DNA of 64,000 bases, taken from assembly GCA_021792135.1 (NCBI GenBank), contig JAJYVF010000023.1, positions 1 to 64,000 on the forward strand, in the 5' to 3' direction. The notes beneath the pieces are model-generated. The model was given only the letters and a program-made list of their open reading frames with translations, searched no databases and was not told the origin of the DNA. Below, in pieces: positions 55,325 to 63,710 of this stretch. Both the position numbers and the translations under genes were made by a program. This DNA is from Acidobacteriota bacterium (GTDB taxonomy: Bacteria; Acidobacteriota; Terriglobia; Terriglobales; Acidobacteriaceae). Numbering within the stretch: the first letter of the stretch is position 1; each line of letters begins with the position of its first letter.

Positions 55325-58168
55325 TCAGCCAACCGGGATTCCCCCGTCGAGGCTCTCCAGGTCCGGAGCGCTGTCCACATCCGCCTTCGAATACCCATGG
55401 GCGACGGCCTTTTGCACCCAGTCCCGCGCTGCTGTCGTATCGCCCAGCCGCGCGTAGACGCGGGCCGCATAGTAGTTCACCTCGGCGTCCTGAGGAGCGT
55501 GCCGCAGCGCTCCGTCGAGATAGCGCAACGCATCGCTGCGCCGCCCCAGCGCCGCCGAGCAGTACGCCGACACCATCAGCGCATCCAGATCACCCGGGTT
55601 GACGTGCAGGCTGGCATCGCTCAGCTCCAGCGCGCGGCGGTATCGTGCTTCCGCCTTGTCCTTCTGCGTTCCGCTCCATGCATAGGCGTCCGCCAGATCC
55701 GCCTGAACCGAATAGGAATTGGGACTCATCCGCGCTGCCTGCTCCAGCGCGGCAATCGCCGGTCCGAACTGCCTCCTGTGCAGCTCGACCTGGCCCAGAT
55801 CCATATAGGCCTCGGCATGCGGCAGCTCGCCAATGGCTTTTTGCAGAACAGCAGCCGCTTGATCGAACTGGCCCTCCAGGAAGTACACCACGCCCAGCCG
55901 CCGCGCCAGAAAGCTGTTGGCTGGAAATTTCTCCACGGCCTGCTCCAGCACCGAGGCGGCCTGCCGATAATCCGCGCGACGCACCAGGAAGTTCGCCAGC
56001 GCAAAGTAGTTGGCCCAATAGAACGGCCGCGCCTGGATGGCCTGCTGGTAGACCTGCTTCGCCTGGTCGGGCCGTTCCATCTCTTCCCAGGTTCGCGCCA
56101 GCCCGTTGAGCGCGGTGTCGCTCTGCGGATCGAGGCGCAGCGCTGTCTCGTACTCCTGCTGGGCCTGCTTCACCTGTCCGGTACCGTCGTCGATGGTCGC
56201 CTGGCAGATTTGTGCTTCCGCCACCTGATTATTGAGGTCCATCGCCTTCCGGCAGCTGGTCCGCGCCTGCTCAATCTCCGCCGCATTCGAGGTGGCCTCG
56301 TACTCGGCCCAGTGCGTCTGGCCCAGACCGGCATAGGCCGCGGCAAACTCCGGATCGGCATGGGTCGCCGCCTCAAAACTCCTCATCGCCTTTTTCAGAT
56401 TGTCGGGAAGGTCGTAATCCCGCAGATAACCGACGGCGCGCAGATAGGCGTCGTAGGCCGCCGGAACGCGGGTGCCAAAGCGCTCCGGTTCCTCCTTTCC
56501 CGGAGCCGCGGAGACACTGAGCATCTGCAGCACGCCGTTGACGACGTCATCTTCCAGCCGGAACGGGTCCCGCAGGGTATTGGTCACGCTGCCCGAGCGC
56601 AGCACGGTCCCCGAGGCATCGATCAGCGAATACAGGATACGCACCTGGTTCCGATACTGCTGATAGCTGCCATCGATCACCAGATCCGCGCCCAGTTCCT
56701 TCCGCGCCTGGTCGGGCGTCTTCAGTCCGTGCGCCCGCACTTCGCTCGCCGCCAGCACCTCGATCCGCGCCGATGACGCCACCCGCGCCAGGCTGGTCGT
56801 GATGGCATCGCGCAGACCTTCGCTGTACGCGCTCATTCCCGCCTGGCTGCCTGCATCGCCTGGCGCCAGAATGGCAAACGGCAGCACCGCCAGAAGCCGC
56901 GTCCTGGCAGCCGCAGGCACCGCGGTCGCCGGCTGCACAGCTCGATGACCATGCCGTGCAAGCACCAGGCCGGCCGCCAGCGCGATCAGCAGAATAATCC
57001 CGATGCCTCCCGCCACGGCTGCCTGGCCAGGACGCAGCCCGCTTCCCCTGCCGCGTCCCAGCCTGCGCTTCTCTTCGAGCGCCTTCAGTTCCGCCAGCAG
57101 ATCCCCAACCGTCGCGCAGCGCTGCTCCGGGTCCTTCATCAGCGCCTTCTTCAGCACCCGGTTCAGATCGGCCGGCAGCCCACGCTCCTTCAGGTCGAGA
57201 GCCGAAGGCTCCGCCGCCAGGGTCATCTGGACGCTGTCCGCCAGGCTTTTCCCCTTGAAGGGGGCCTGTCCTCCAGCCATCTCGTACAGCACCACACCCA
57301 GCGCAAAGACGTCCGAACGCTCGGTGGGTTCTCCTTCGCGCAGTACCTCCGGTGCAAGATACCCCGGCGTGCCGGCAAACAGGCCGGTCCCGGTCGAGGT
57401 GCTGACCGTCTCATGGTCCACGCCCGCCCGCGCCATCACCCGCGCCAGACCGAAGTCCAGCACTTTGACGAAGCCCTGCTCCGTCACCATGATGTTCTCG
57501 GGTTTGATGTCGCAGTGGAGAACGCCGCTGGCATGCGCGGCTGCGATGGCCTCCGCGATCTGCAGCGCCAGTGCAAAATACGCCGCCGCATCGAGCGGCT
57601 CGTGCAGCACGGCGCGCAGATTGCGCCCCGCCACGTACTCCATGGCCAGCAGCCACTCTCCGCGATGGCTGCATACGTCAAAAACCTGGGCGATGTGGGG
57701 ACTATCAATCGCCGTCGCCCGTTTCGCTTCCCTCAGCACTTGCCCGGCCCGCGGTGTATCGCCGCTCTGCGAGCCCGCATGCGTTCCCGTCAGGCGCTTC
57801 AGCACCAGCTTCCTGTGCAGGACCCGGTCTTCGGCCAGCCAGGCCTCACCCATGCCACCGGCACCCAGCCGCCGTTTCACGACATAGCGGTCGGCAATCA
57901 CCTCCTCGGGAACAAGACTTCCCGCCGGTGGAGCGGTGAACTCCACAGTCCTCGCCTCGCCTGCCACCGAATCTGCCGCACCGCCGGAGGGACTGCCACC
58001 AGCGTCCCCGGAAGAAACCGGAGCCGAAGATCTTCCCGAAGATGCGCCCTTCGCATCCGGCGGGAGCCCGCTCAAACTCTCCGGAGCCGCCACGGCGTCC
58101 TGATCCTCGCTTCTCTTTTCAGCGAACCAGCTTAGGTAGTCCGCGACAGGCCTGATACTACCGCCCAC
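55325..58168 (-). CDS. Transmembrane Ser/Thr protein kinase with TPR sensor
   Basis: A 947-residue PknB-type kinase. An Ala/Ser-rich leader precedes the kinase domain (about 93-370): glycine loop RLGAGGMGEAWLA, ATP lysine in LVLKRL (K124), catalytic loop HCDIKPEN (218-224), DFGLAR (238-243), and APE in TPGYLAPEVL. Cys replaces the arginine of the HRD motif, so activation-loop control may be relaxed. A membrane helix lies near 381-400; outside it is a segment like adenylate-cyclase-associated TolB-type domains (LLAVLPFAIL ... LRDAITTSLARVASSARIEVL), then ten or so TPR units to the end. Start GTG 58168. Confidence 0.9.
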   Translation of the reverse strand: MGGSIRPVADYLSWFAEKRSEDQDAVAAPESLSGLPPDAKGASSGRSSAPVSSGDAGGSPSGGAADSVAGEARTVEFTAPPAGSLVPEEVIADRYVVKRRLGAGGMGEAWLAEDRVLHRKLVLKRLTGTHAGSQSGDTPRAGQVLREAKRATAIDSPHIAQVFDVCSHRGEWLLAMEYVAGRNLRAVLHEPLDAAAYFALALQIAEAIAAAHASGVLHCDIKPENIMVTEQGFVKVLDFGLARVMARAGVDHETVSTSTGTGLFAGTPGYLAPEVLREGEPTERSDVFALGVVLYEMAGGQAPFKGKSLADSVQMTLAAEPSALDLKERGLPADLNRVLKKALMKDPEQRCATVGDLLAELKALEEKRRLGRGRGSGLRPGQAAVAGGIGIILLIALAAGLVLARHGHRAVQPATAVPAAARTRLLAVLPFAILAPGDAGSQAGMSAYSEGLRDAITTSLARVASSARIEVLAASEVRAHGLKTPDQARKELGADLVIDGSYQQYRNQVRILYSLIDASGTVLRSGSVTNTLRDPFRLEDDVVNGVLQMLSVSAAPGKEEPERFGTRVPAAYDAYLRAVGYLRDYDLPDNLKKAMRSFEAATHADPEFAAAYAGLGQTHWAEYEATSNAAEIEQARTSCRKAMDLNNQVAEAQICQATIDDGTGQVKQAQQEYETALRLDPQSDTALNGLARTWEEMERPDQAKQVYQQAIQARPFYWANYFALANFLVRRADYRQAASVLEQAVEKFPANSFLARRLGVVYFLEGQFDQAAAVLQKAIGELPHAEAYMDLGQVELHRRQFGPAIAALEQAARMSPNSYSVQADLADAYAWSGTQKDKAEARYRRALELSDASLHVNPGDLDALMVSAYCSAALGRRSDALRYLDGALRHAPQDAEVNYYAARVYARLGDTTAARDWVQKAVAHGYSKADVDSAPDLESLDGGIPVG

Positions 58169-58259
58169 GCGTTCTCATCCACAATCTGCGCCCGGCACGG
58201 GACGCGAAACCTCTCATCGACGCAGGGCGCAGAACCGGAGCGTCGCACAGGGGAGAAGA

Positions 58260-58284
58260 AAGGGCCGCGCTGCCCTTCCTTTTT
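58260..58284 (+). terminator. Hairpin with T-tract
   Basis: AAGGGC (58260-58265) and GCCCTT (58272-58277) with a 6-base loop, then CC and five T. It looks like a rho-independent terminator on the plus strand, but no plus-strand gene ends just before it, so it could instead attenuate a leader transcript for the glycosyltransferase. Confidence 0.4.
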
Positions 58285-58351
58285 CCTATCATGAACGGGG
58301 CTCATCAGCGACGATGTGAAAGGAATCTCTTTTCCCGACCCCGGCCCAGGG

Positions 58352-58372
58352 AGCCCGGCCGCGGTCCGGGCT
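58352..58372. repeat. Palindromic repeat unit, copy 1
   Basis: The arms AGCCCGG and CCGGGCT are perfectly complementary around a 7-base GC centre. The copy at 58423 matches at 18 of 21 positions. Confidence 0.55.
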
Positions 58373-58422
58373 CATGAGAAAAACAGGTGAAGAGTACCCC
58401 GGGCGCATCGTTCCAGCCCGGA

Positions 58423-58443
58423 AGCCTGGCCGCGGCCTGGGCT
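58423..58443. repeat. Palindromic repeat unit, copy 2
   Basis: Starts AGCCTGG, ends CCTGGGCT, with the same GC centre as 58352-58372. It lies 53 bases before the TTG start of the glycosyltransferase. Confidence 0.5.
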
Positions 58444-58495
58444 AAGATAGTTTTCAAGCCCAGCAAAATCCCACCCAGGAACAGAGCTCTCCCCC

Positions 58496-59680
58496 TTGCG
58501 CATTCTCCACGTGATTGGTAGTCTCTCTCCCGCCGACGGCGGTCCGCCCGAAGCCGTACGGCAGCTTGCGCGTGCTTATCCCTCCCTGGGGATCGAGGTC
58601 GAGGTGCTTTGCCAGGACGAGCCGGACCAGCCGTTTCTGGAAACCCTGAGCTTTCCGGTTCATGCTCTCGGGCAGCGGCTCCTGGGCCGCTTCGGCCTGT
58701 CGCCTCGGCTCTGGCGCTGGATTCACCGCAACGCCTCCCGCTTCGACGCCATCGTCCTCAACGGCATCTGGATCTTCCCCAACGTTGCCATCCGCTCCGC
58801 CGCCCTGCGCGCCAGCCGGCCCTATGCCGTCTTCCCGCACGGCGCGCTCGACCCGTGGTTCAACCGCAAATACCCTTTGAAGCACCTCAAGAAGCTGCTC
58901 TATTGGCCCTTCCAGTACAAGGTTCTGCGCGACGCGCGGGCTGTGCTCTTCACCACCGCCGCCGAACGCGACCTTGCCGCCACCAGCTTCCGCCCGAACC
59001 ACTGGAATTCCGTCGTCGTTCCCTACGGCATCAGCGATCCCGAAGGCGACCCGGCGGCGCAGGCTGAAGCCTTCCTGGCGAAGCACCCCTTGCTTCGCGG
59101 GCGCCGCTATCTTCTTTATCTTGCTCGCCTGCATGAAAAGAAGGGCTGCGACCTGCTCCTTCAGGCATTCGCCCGAGTCGCGCCGTCAGTCCCCGACGCC
59201 GATCTGGTGATGGCCGGACCCGACCAGGTCGGTCTTCAGGCCAGGCTGCAGGCCATGGCCCGCGAACTCGGCGTCGAAAACCGCGTCCACTGGCCCGGTA
59301 TGCTCTCCGGCGATCTCAAATGGGGAGCCCTGCGTGCCGCCGAGGCCTTCGTCCTGCCGTCCCACCAGGAAAACTTCGGCATCTCCGTCGTCGAGTCGCT
59401 GGTAGCGCGCCGTCCCGTGCTCATCAGCAACCAGGTGAACATCTGGCCGCGGATCGAAGCCGACGGCGTAGGCCTGGTCGACGAAGACACGCTGGAGGGA
59501 ACAGAACGCCTGCTGCGCCGCTGGTTCGCTTTGTCTGCCGCCGGGCGCGATAGCATGGCCGCCCGCGCCTACGCCTGCTTTCTGAGAAACTATTCCATGA
59601 AGGAAACGGCTATCCTCATTCGCGGCCTCTTTTCCGCCACCCCGTCCAGAACGGAAGCAGCTGCGGTGAGCAGCAGGTAG
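58496..59680 (+). CDS. GT4-type glycosyltransferase
   Basis: A 394-residue GT-B enzyme of the family 4 kind. MRILHVIGSLSPADGGPPEAVRQLA opens the N-terminal domain; FPHGALDPWFNRKYPLK, LLYLARLHEKKGCDLLLQAFA and FVLPSHQENFGISVVESLVARRPVLIS carry the nucleotide-sugar site (the E-x7-E motif is in ENFGISVVE). Such enzymes build exopolysaccharide or lipopolysaccharide. The start is TTG 58496, with only a weak AGGA upstream, which suggests low translation. No polymerase or flippase genes are nearby, so its pathway is unclear. Confidence 0.85.
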   Translation: MRILHVIGSLSPADGGPPEAVRQLARAYPSLGIEVEVLCQDEPDQPFLETLSFPVHALGQRLLGRFGLSPRLWRWIHRNASRFDAIVLNGIWIFPNVAIRSAALRASRPYAVFPHGALDPWFNRKYPLKHLKKLLYWPFQYKVLRDARAVLFTTAAERDLAATSFRPNHWNSVVVPYGISDPEGDPAAQAEAFLAKHPLLRGRRYLLYLARLHEKKGCDLLLQAFARVAPSVPDADLVMAGPDQVGLQARLQAMARELGVENRVHWPGMLSGDLKWGALRAAEAFVLPSHQENFGISVVESLVARRPVLISNQVNIWPRIEADGVGLVDEDTLEGTERLLRRWFALSAAGRDSMAARAYACFLRNYSMKETAILIRGLFSATPSRTEAAAVSSR

Positions 59681-59784
59681 CCAGCCGGCGGCGAGAGGTT
59701 CAGCTCCGGCGCGGTGCACCTCCGCCGATGGCCTGCGGCAGCAAGGTACGGGCGCGCTGGGGTGTCGGGGCTTTTGGTGGTTGG

Positions 59785-59821
59785 CCCACCCTGTCGCCCA
59801 AAGGCGGCGACAAGGATGGGG
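59785..59821. repeat. REP palindrome D
   Basis: CCCACCCTGTCGCC (59785-59798) and GGCGACAAGGATGGGG (59806-59821) with a 7-base loop. Same element as A-C next to the transposase at 354. It fills the gap between the convergent glycosyltransferase and the membrane protein at 59832 and lies 10 bases from that stop codon, a normal REP position. Confidence 0.8.
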
Positions 59822-59831
59822 CACCGGGCCC

Positions 59832-60854
59832 TCAATACTTCATCGGGTTTGGAATGACATCTGGAATGACTATGTGCCGCTGCGAAAGCGCTGGGAGTTT
59901 GAGGATGTCGAGGGGATAAATTGGTATGTGGCGAAACTGGGACGGGAATCCCGAGTCAGCAAGATCGACAATCAGCTTGTTTGCCGCGGTGAATGGCCCG
60001 TCTTTGTAGATAACCCACCTTGACCTGCTGCTGCCACCGCTCGATCTGACATCGACAATTTCGTCCCATCTCCCATTTCTCGCCGTGGCATTCACGATGA
60101 AATACGCCTGCGCCTCCCCGACGATGGAGGAGAAAAGAAGCGGATATGTTGTATTGTCGTCGACTTCAGGAAAGCTCCTCCAGGTTCCCAACCATTGCGT
60201 TTCGTGCCCGGGCCCAGAGACCGCATACGGCCTCCCTACAAAGATGTGGAGGTCATACAGTGGGTACTTCCCCATTTTGGTTAAATAAAAGCCGATCCGT
60301 TTAGTGCCATCTTCCAAGGTCACAGATCCCGGCGCAACGACAGGATACGATCCCCCGCCGCTGGCGTACGATGCAGCGTCTACAACCGAAGAGGCTACCT
60401 TCTGCAGGGATGAGGCTGCCTTCTGACCTTGTTCGATCAAGGCGGAGAACTTCCTTCTTTGGTCAGCCTCTTCGACTGTTTGCTGATTGGCGATCTGATT
60501 CCCGCGATCCAATAGGGCTGCGAATTTCGCACGATCCTCGGCGCGATTCTGGATCTCACGCAGTTCCGACTGGCGGCGGTCGAATGTTATCGCGTGGATC
60601 TCGATGATGAGCAATACTGCGGCTAGTGCTATCCACAGAGGCTGCTCAAGCCGTTTGAACTTCGGCTCGCCTGGACGGAAGGACATGACCACCGTGGCGG
60701 CAGCGAGGCAGGCAACAGCGACTCCTGGTGGGGCGCCCCACAAATACAAGAATTCGCAGGTTAATAATGCGAACCCTTGGAAAATGGCAGCAGTCCAAGA
60801 GTAGGGGACTTCGGTTTTGAGGATCCTTAATACCCTTCGATTGGCACGTTGCAC
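59832..60854 (-). CDS. Membrane-anchored protein with coiled coil, unknown
   Basis: A 340-residue protein. Two or three hydrophobic segments near the N-terminus (TAAIFQGFALLTCEFLYLWG, VAVACLAAATVVMSF, LWIALAAVLLIIEIHAI) precede a charged coiled coil (DRRQSELREIQNRAEDRAKFAALLD ... EEADQRRKFSALIEQGQKA) and a beta-rich C-terminal domain (IGFYLTKMGKYPLYDLHIFVGRP, AYFIVNATARNGRWDEIVDV). No family recognised. The DNA is visibly richer in A+T than the neighbours and a REP palindrome abuts its 3' end, both consistent with acquisition. Start GTG 60854. Confidence 0.65.
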   Translation of the reverse strand: MQRANRRVLRILKTEVPYSWTAAIFQGFALLTCEFLYLWGAPPGVAVACLAAATVVMSFRPGEPKFKRLEQPLWIALAAVLLIIEIHAITFDRRQSELREIQNRAEDRAKFAALLDRGNQIANQQTVEEADQRRKFSALIEQGQKAASSLQKVASSVVDAASYASGGGSYPVVAPGSVTLEDGTKRIGFYLTKMGKYPLYDLHIFVGRPYAVSGPGHETQWLGTWRSFPEVDDNTTYPLLFSSIVGEAQAYFIVNATARNGRWDEIVDVRSSGGSSRSRWVIYKDGPFTAANKLIVDLADSGFPSQFRHIPIYPLDILKLPALSQRHIVIPDVIPNPMKY

Positions 60855-60904
60855 AGAGCGAATTAGAACTCCTGGCCTGGCTCTCCTGCACTCACGTGGG
60901 TATC

Positions 60905-62039
60905 CTACTCCAGATCATCCTCCGCCCCCGCGGCCACGGGCACGCCGCCCTGTCTCTTCATTAAGAGATAGCCGCGGATGAAGGGGTCGAGGTAGCCGTC
61001 GAGAACCTTGTCGACGTCGCCGACTTCCACCTTCGTCCGGTGGTCCTTGGCGATGCGGTAGGGCTGGAGGACGTAGCTGCGGATCTGGGAGCCGAAGTTA
61101 ATGTCTAACTTCGAGTCTTCTAACTTCTTCGACTCCGCCTGCTTCTTCTCTAACTCGTACTCATACAGGCGGGACCTCAGCATCTTCATGGCCTTGTCGC
61201 GGTTCTTGTGCTGGGAGCGCTCGTTCTGGCACTGGACGACGATGCCGGTGGGGATGTGGGTGATGCGGACAGCGGAGTCGGTGGTGTTGACGTGCTGGCC
61301 GCCCTTGCCGCCGGAGCGGTAGGTGTCGGTGCGGAGCTCGTCGGGCTTGATGTCGATCTGGATGGAGTCGTCGATTTCCGGAGATACGAAGACGGAGGCG
61401 AAGCTGGTGTGGCGGCGCTTGGCCTGATCGAAGGGCGAGATGCGGACGAGGCGGTGGACGCCGGTTTCGCCGGAGAGCAGGCCGAAGGCGTTTTCGCCGG
61501 TGATGGTGAAGGTGGCGGACTTGATGCCGGCCTCTTCGCCGTCCTGGTAGTCGTTCATTTCGGTCTTGAAGCCCTGCTGCTCGGCCCAGCGCAGATACAT
61601 GCGCATGAGCATCTCGGCCCAGTCCTGCGATTCAGTCCCGCCGGCGCCGGGGTGGACGGTGACGATGGCGTTGAGGGCGTCGGTTTCGCCGGAGAGCATG
61701 GTGCGGGCTTCCATCCGCTCGGCGACTTCGGCGAGGGACTTGATTTCGCGGTCGAGGTCGGGCTCGACGGATTCACCTTCGCGGGCCAGCTCGAAGTACG
61801 CCTCAACGTCGCCGGCGCGGCGCTCGAGTTCGGCGTCGTCGGCGAGCTGGGTGTCGATGCGCTTCTTCTCGCGCATGAGCGGCTGGGAGAGGGCGGGGTT
61901 CGACCAGAGAGCCGGGTCGGCGAGCTTTTCTTCGATGGAGGCTAGTTCAGTGCGGAGGCGGGCCGAGTCAAAGATACTCCCGTAAGCCGCGGACTTTTTC
62001 GCGGACGGGAGCGTAGGCGAATTCGAGATCGGAGAGCAT
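60905..62039 (-). CDS. prfB: Peptide chain release factor 2, with programmed +1 frameshift
   Basis: RF2 releases peptides at UGA and UAA. The gene starts at ATG 62039 (MLSDLEFAYAPVREKVRGLREYL), meets an in-frame UGA as codon 24 (61970-61968) and continues in the +1 frame as DSARLRTELASIEEKL... to 60905, giving about 377 residues. The body shows GAGGTESQDWAEMLMRMY, the GGQ peptidyl-hydrolysis motif in RSGGKGGQHVNTTDSAVRI, and NERSQHKNRDKAMK. The recognition tripeptide SPF is in ISPFDQAKRRHTSF. The one-line gene must be read with the shift; calling it from an internal ATG (61876) would lose about 55 residues. Confidence 0.93.
61967..61982 (-). promoter_or_regulatory. prfB +1 frameshift site
   Basis: Minus-strand CGGGAG-TAT-CTT-TGA-C. 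The slippery CTT followed by TGA C and a Shine-Dalgarno-like GGGAG three bases before CTT is the E. coli prfB arrangement (AGGGGG-TAT-CTT-TGA-C). When RF2 is scarce the ribosome slips +1 at CTT and translates on, so the protein limits its own production. Confidence 0.9.
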
Positions 62040-62180
62040 GGGGTGTGGACCTGAACTTAGTTTAGCAAGAGACCTGGAAGCGGAAGGGCCAGGCCGGTAG
62101 CTGGGGGCCGGTGGCTGGAAGCCAAAGGCAGCAGCGGGGCAGCCGGTCAGCGAGTCCGCTACAGGCTTCCAGCTTCCGGC

Positions 62181-62651
62181 TCAGACATGACAACTGAGGG
62201 CGCCGCGCTTTTCGAGGTACTTCTGGTGGTACTCTTCGGCGCGCCAGAAGGTCTGGGCGGGGACGACCTGGGTGACGATGGGCTTGGGGAACCGCTTCTC
62301 GTGGCGGAGGCGTTCGATGACGGTGTGGGCGGCGGCTTCCTGCTCGGGCGAGTGGTAGAAGATGGCGCTGCGGTACTGCGTGCCCCAGTCCGGGCCCTGG
62401 CGGTTGAGCTGGGTGGGATCGTGGAGGGAGAAGAAGGCGTCGAGGAGCTGCTCGTAGGTGATCTGCGCAGGGTCGTAGTCGATTTCGACGGCCTCGGCGT
62501 GGCCGGTGCGGTCGGTGCAGACATCGTGGTAGGTGGGGTTGTCGAGCGTGCCGCCTTCGTAGCCGACGGCGGTGGCGGTGACGCCGGGGAGCTGCTGGAA
62601 GCGGGCTTCGACGCCCCAGAAACATCCGGCGGCAAATGTGGCTTTGGCCAT
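62181..62651 (-). CDS. msrA: Peptide methionine sulfoxide reductase A
   Basis: A 156-residue repair enzyme that reduces methionine-S-sulfoxide. The catalytic GCFWG motif is at residues 9-13 ([14 protein letters not shown]); [55 protein letters not shown] and [14 protein letters not shown] are conserved. The N-terminus begins directly before the domain, so it is cytoplasmic; it lacks a fused MsrB. GAGAGG lies six bases before ATG 62651. The C-terminus ends SCHV, leaving one cysteine there as a possible resolving residue. Confidence 0.93.
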   Translation of the reverse strand: MAKATFAAGCFWGVEARFQQLPGVTATAVGYEGGTLDNPTYHDVCTDRTGHAEAVEIDYDPAQITYEQLLDAFFSLHDPTQLNRQGPDWGTQYRSAIFYHSPEQEAAAHTVIERLRHEKRFPKPIVTQVVPAQTFWRAEEYHQKYLEKRGALSCHV

Positions 62652-62756
62652 GGGGAACCTCTCTCGTCCAGTTTAGATTCGCGAGAGAGGCGATGGGACG
62701 CAGGCGCGGTTGTTGCGCCTGAACCCCCGATGCCACGATACGCCTGCCGGATCTCC

Positions 62757-63710
62757 CTATACGTCGTTGCCGAGGTGGAAGATGGGCTCGAGGCCGTTGG
62801 CGCTGGAGAGCAGGGCCTGCTCTTCCTGGGCGTCGAGGGGCTTGTAGTTCTGGGCCACGTCCATGGCGAGGCGGAAGTAGCGTTCATCGCCGGGCGGGAT
62901 GGCCGCGGTGATGGGGTGGCCGAGAGTCCAGCGGAGCCCCCACTCAGCCTGCTGCGGGAAGGTGGCGGGCTGATACCAGCACTTGGGTTCGGGGTGGTCC
63001 TTCTGCTGATTGGGCGGCCAGACGGTTTTGGCCATGCTCTTGAGGCAGAGGATGCCCATCTTCTTCTGCCGGGCGCGCTCGATGATGGGCGGGCCGAATT
63101 TGGCCTGGGTGACCAGGACGAAGTTCAGCGGGAAAAGGATGGTGTCGAAGGGGTAGCGGTCCATGGCGGCGAGGGCGGTCTCCTGCGAATGGACGGAGAA
63201 GCCGATGTAGCGGATCTTGCCCTCTTTCTTGGCGGCCTCGAAGGTTTCCATCGCGCCGCCGGGGCCGAGTACGGTATCGAGCTCCGACATTTTGGTGAGG
63301 GCGTGGAACTGATAGAGATCGAGGTGGTCGGTTTTGAGCTGGCGGAGCGACTCTTCGAGCTGCTTGCGGGAGGCCTCTTTGGTGCGGCCCTCGGTTTTGC
63401 AGGCCAGGAAGACGCGGTCGCGCCAGGGAGCGAGCGCGGGGCCGAGGCGCTCCTGGGCGTTGCCGTAGCTGGGCGCGATGTCGAAGTAGTTGATGCCGCG
63501 GTCCACGGCTTCGGAGACGATGCTGGCGGACGCGGTGGGCGTCGCGTCCATGACGACGATGCCGCCGAAGCCGATGATGGAGAGCTCTTCGCCGGTCTTG
63601 CCGAGCTTGCGGCGGGCGATGGGATGCGTGGGGCTGGCGTGGATCTTTTCGGAAGTGGCGACAGCGGCTGCGGTAATGGCGGCACTCTTGAGGAATTCGC
63701 GGCGTTGCAT
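62757..63710 (-). CDS. Tat-exported aldo/keto reductase
   Basis: A 317-residue AKR with a twin-arginine signal (MQRREFLKSAAITAAAVATS). IARRKLGKTGEELSIIGFGG begins the barrel; VDRGINYFDIAPSYGNAQERLG holds the catalytic Asp and Tyr, FLACKTEGRTKE the Lys, and LDLYQFHAL the His. A late cofactor motif is less clear than usual (PITAAIPPGDERYFRLAMDVAQ). Exported AKRs of this type are frequent in acidobacteria and planctomycetes; the physiological substrate is unknown. Confidence 0.87.
   Translation of the reverse strand: MQRREFLKSAAITAAAVATSEKIHASPTHPIARRKLGKTGEELSIIGFGGIVVMDATPTASASIVSEAVDRGINYFDIAPSYGNAQERLGPALAPWRDRVFLACKTEGRTKEASRKQLEESLRQLKTDHLDLYQFHALTKMSELDTVLGPGGAMETFEAAKKEGKIRYIGFSVHSQETALAAMDRYPFDTILFPLNFVLVTQAKFGPPIIERARQKKMGILCLKSMAKTVWPPNQQKDHPEPKCWYQPATFPQQAEWGLRWTLGHPITAAIPPGDERYFRLAMDVAQNYKPLDAQEEQALLSSANGLEPIFHLGNDV

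Larger units (their letters stand above)
58169..58495. other. Structured intergenic region upstream of the kinase and glycosyltransferase
   Basis: 327 bases between divergent genes with no credible ORF. It contains a hairpin AAGGGC/GCCCTT followed by T5 on the plus strand (58260-58284) and two copies of a 21-base palindromic unit (58352-58372 and 58423-58443). Promoters for both genes should lie here but none stands out. Confidence 0.5.
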
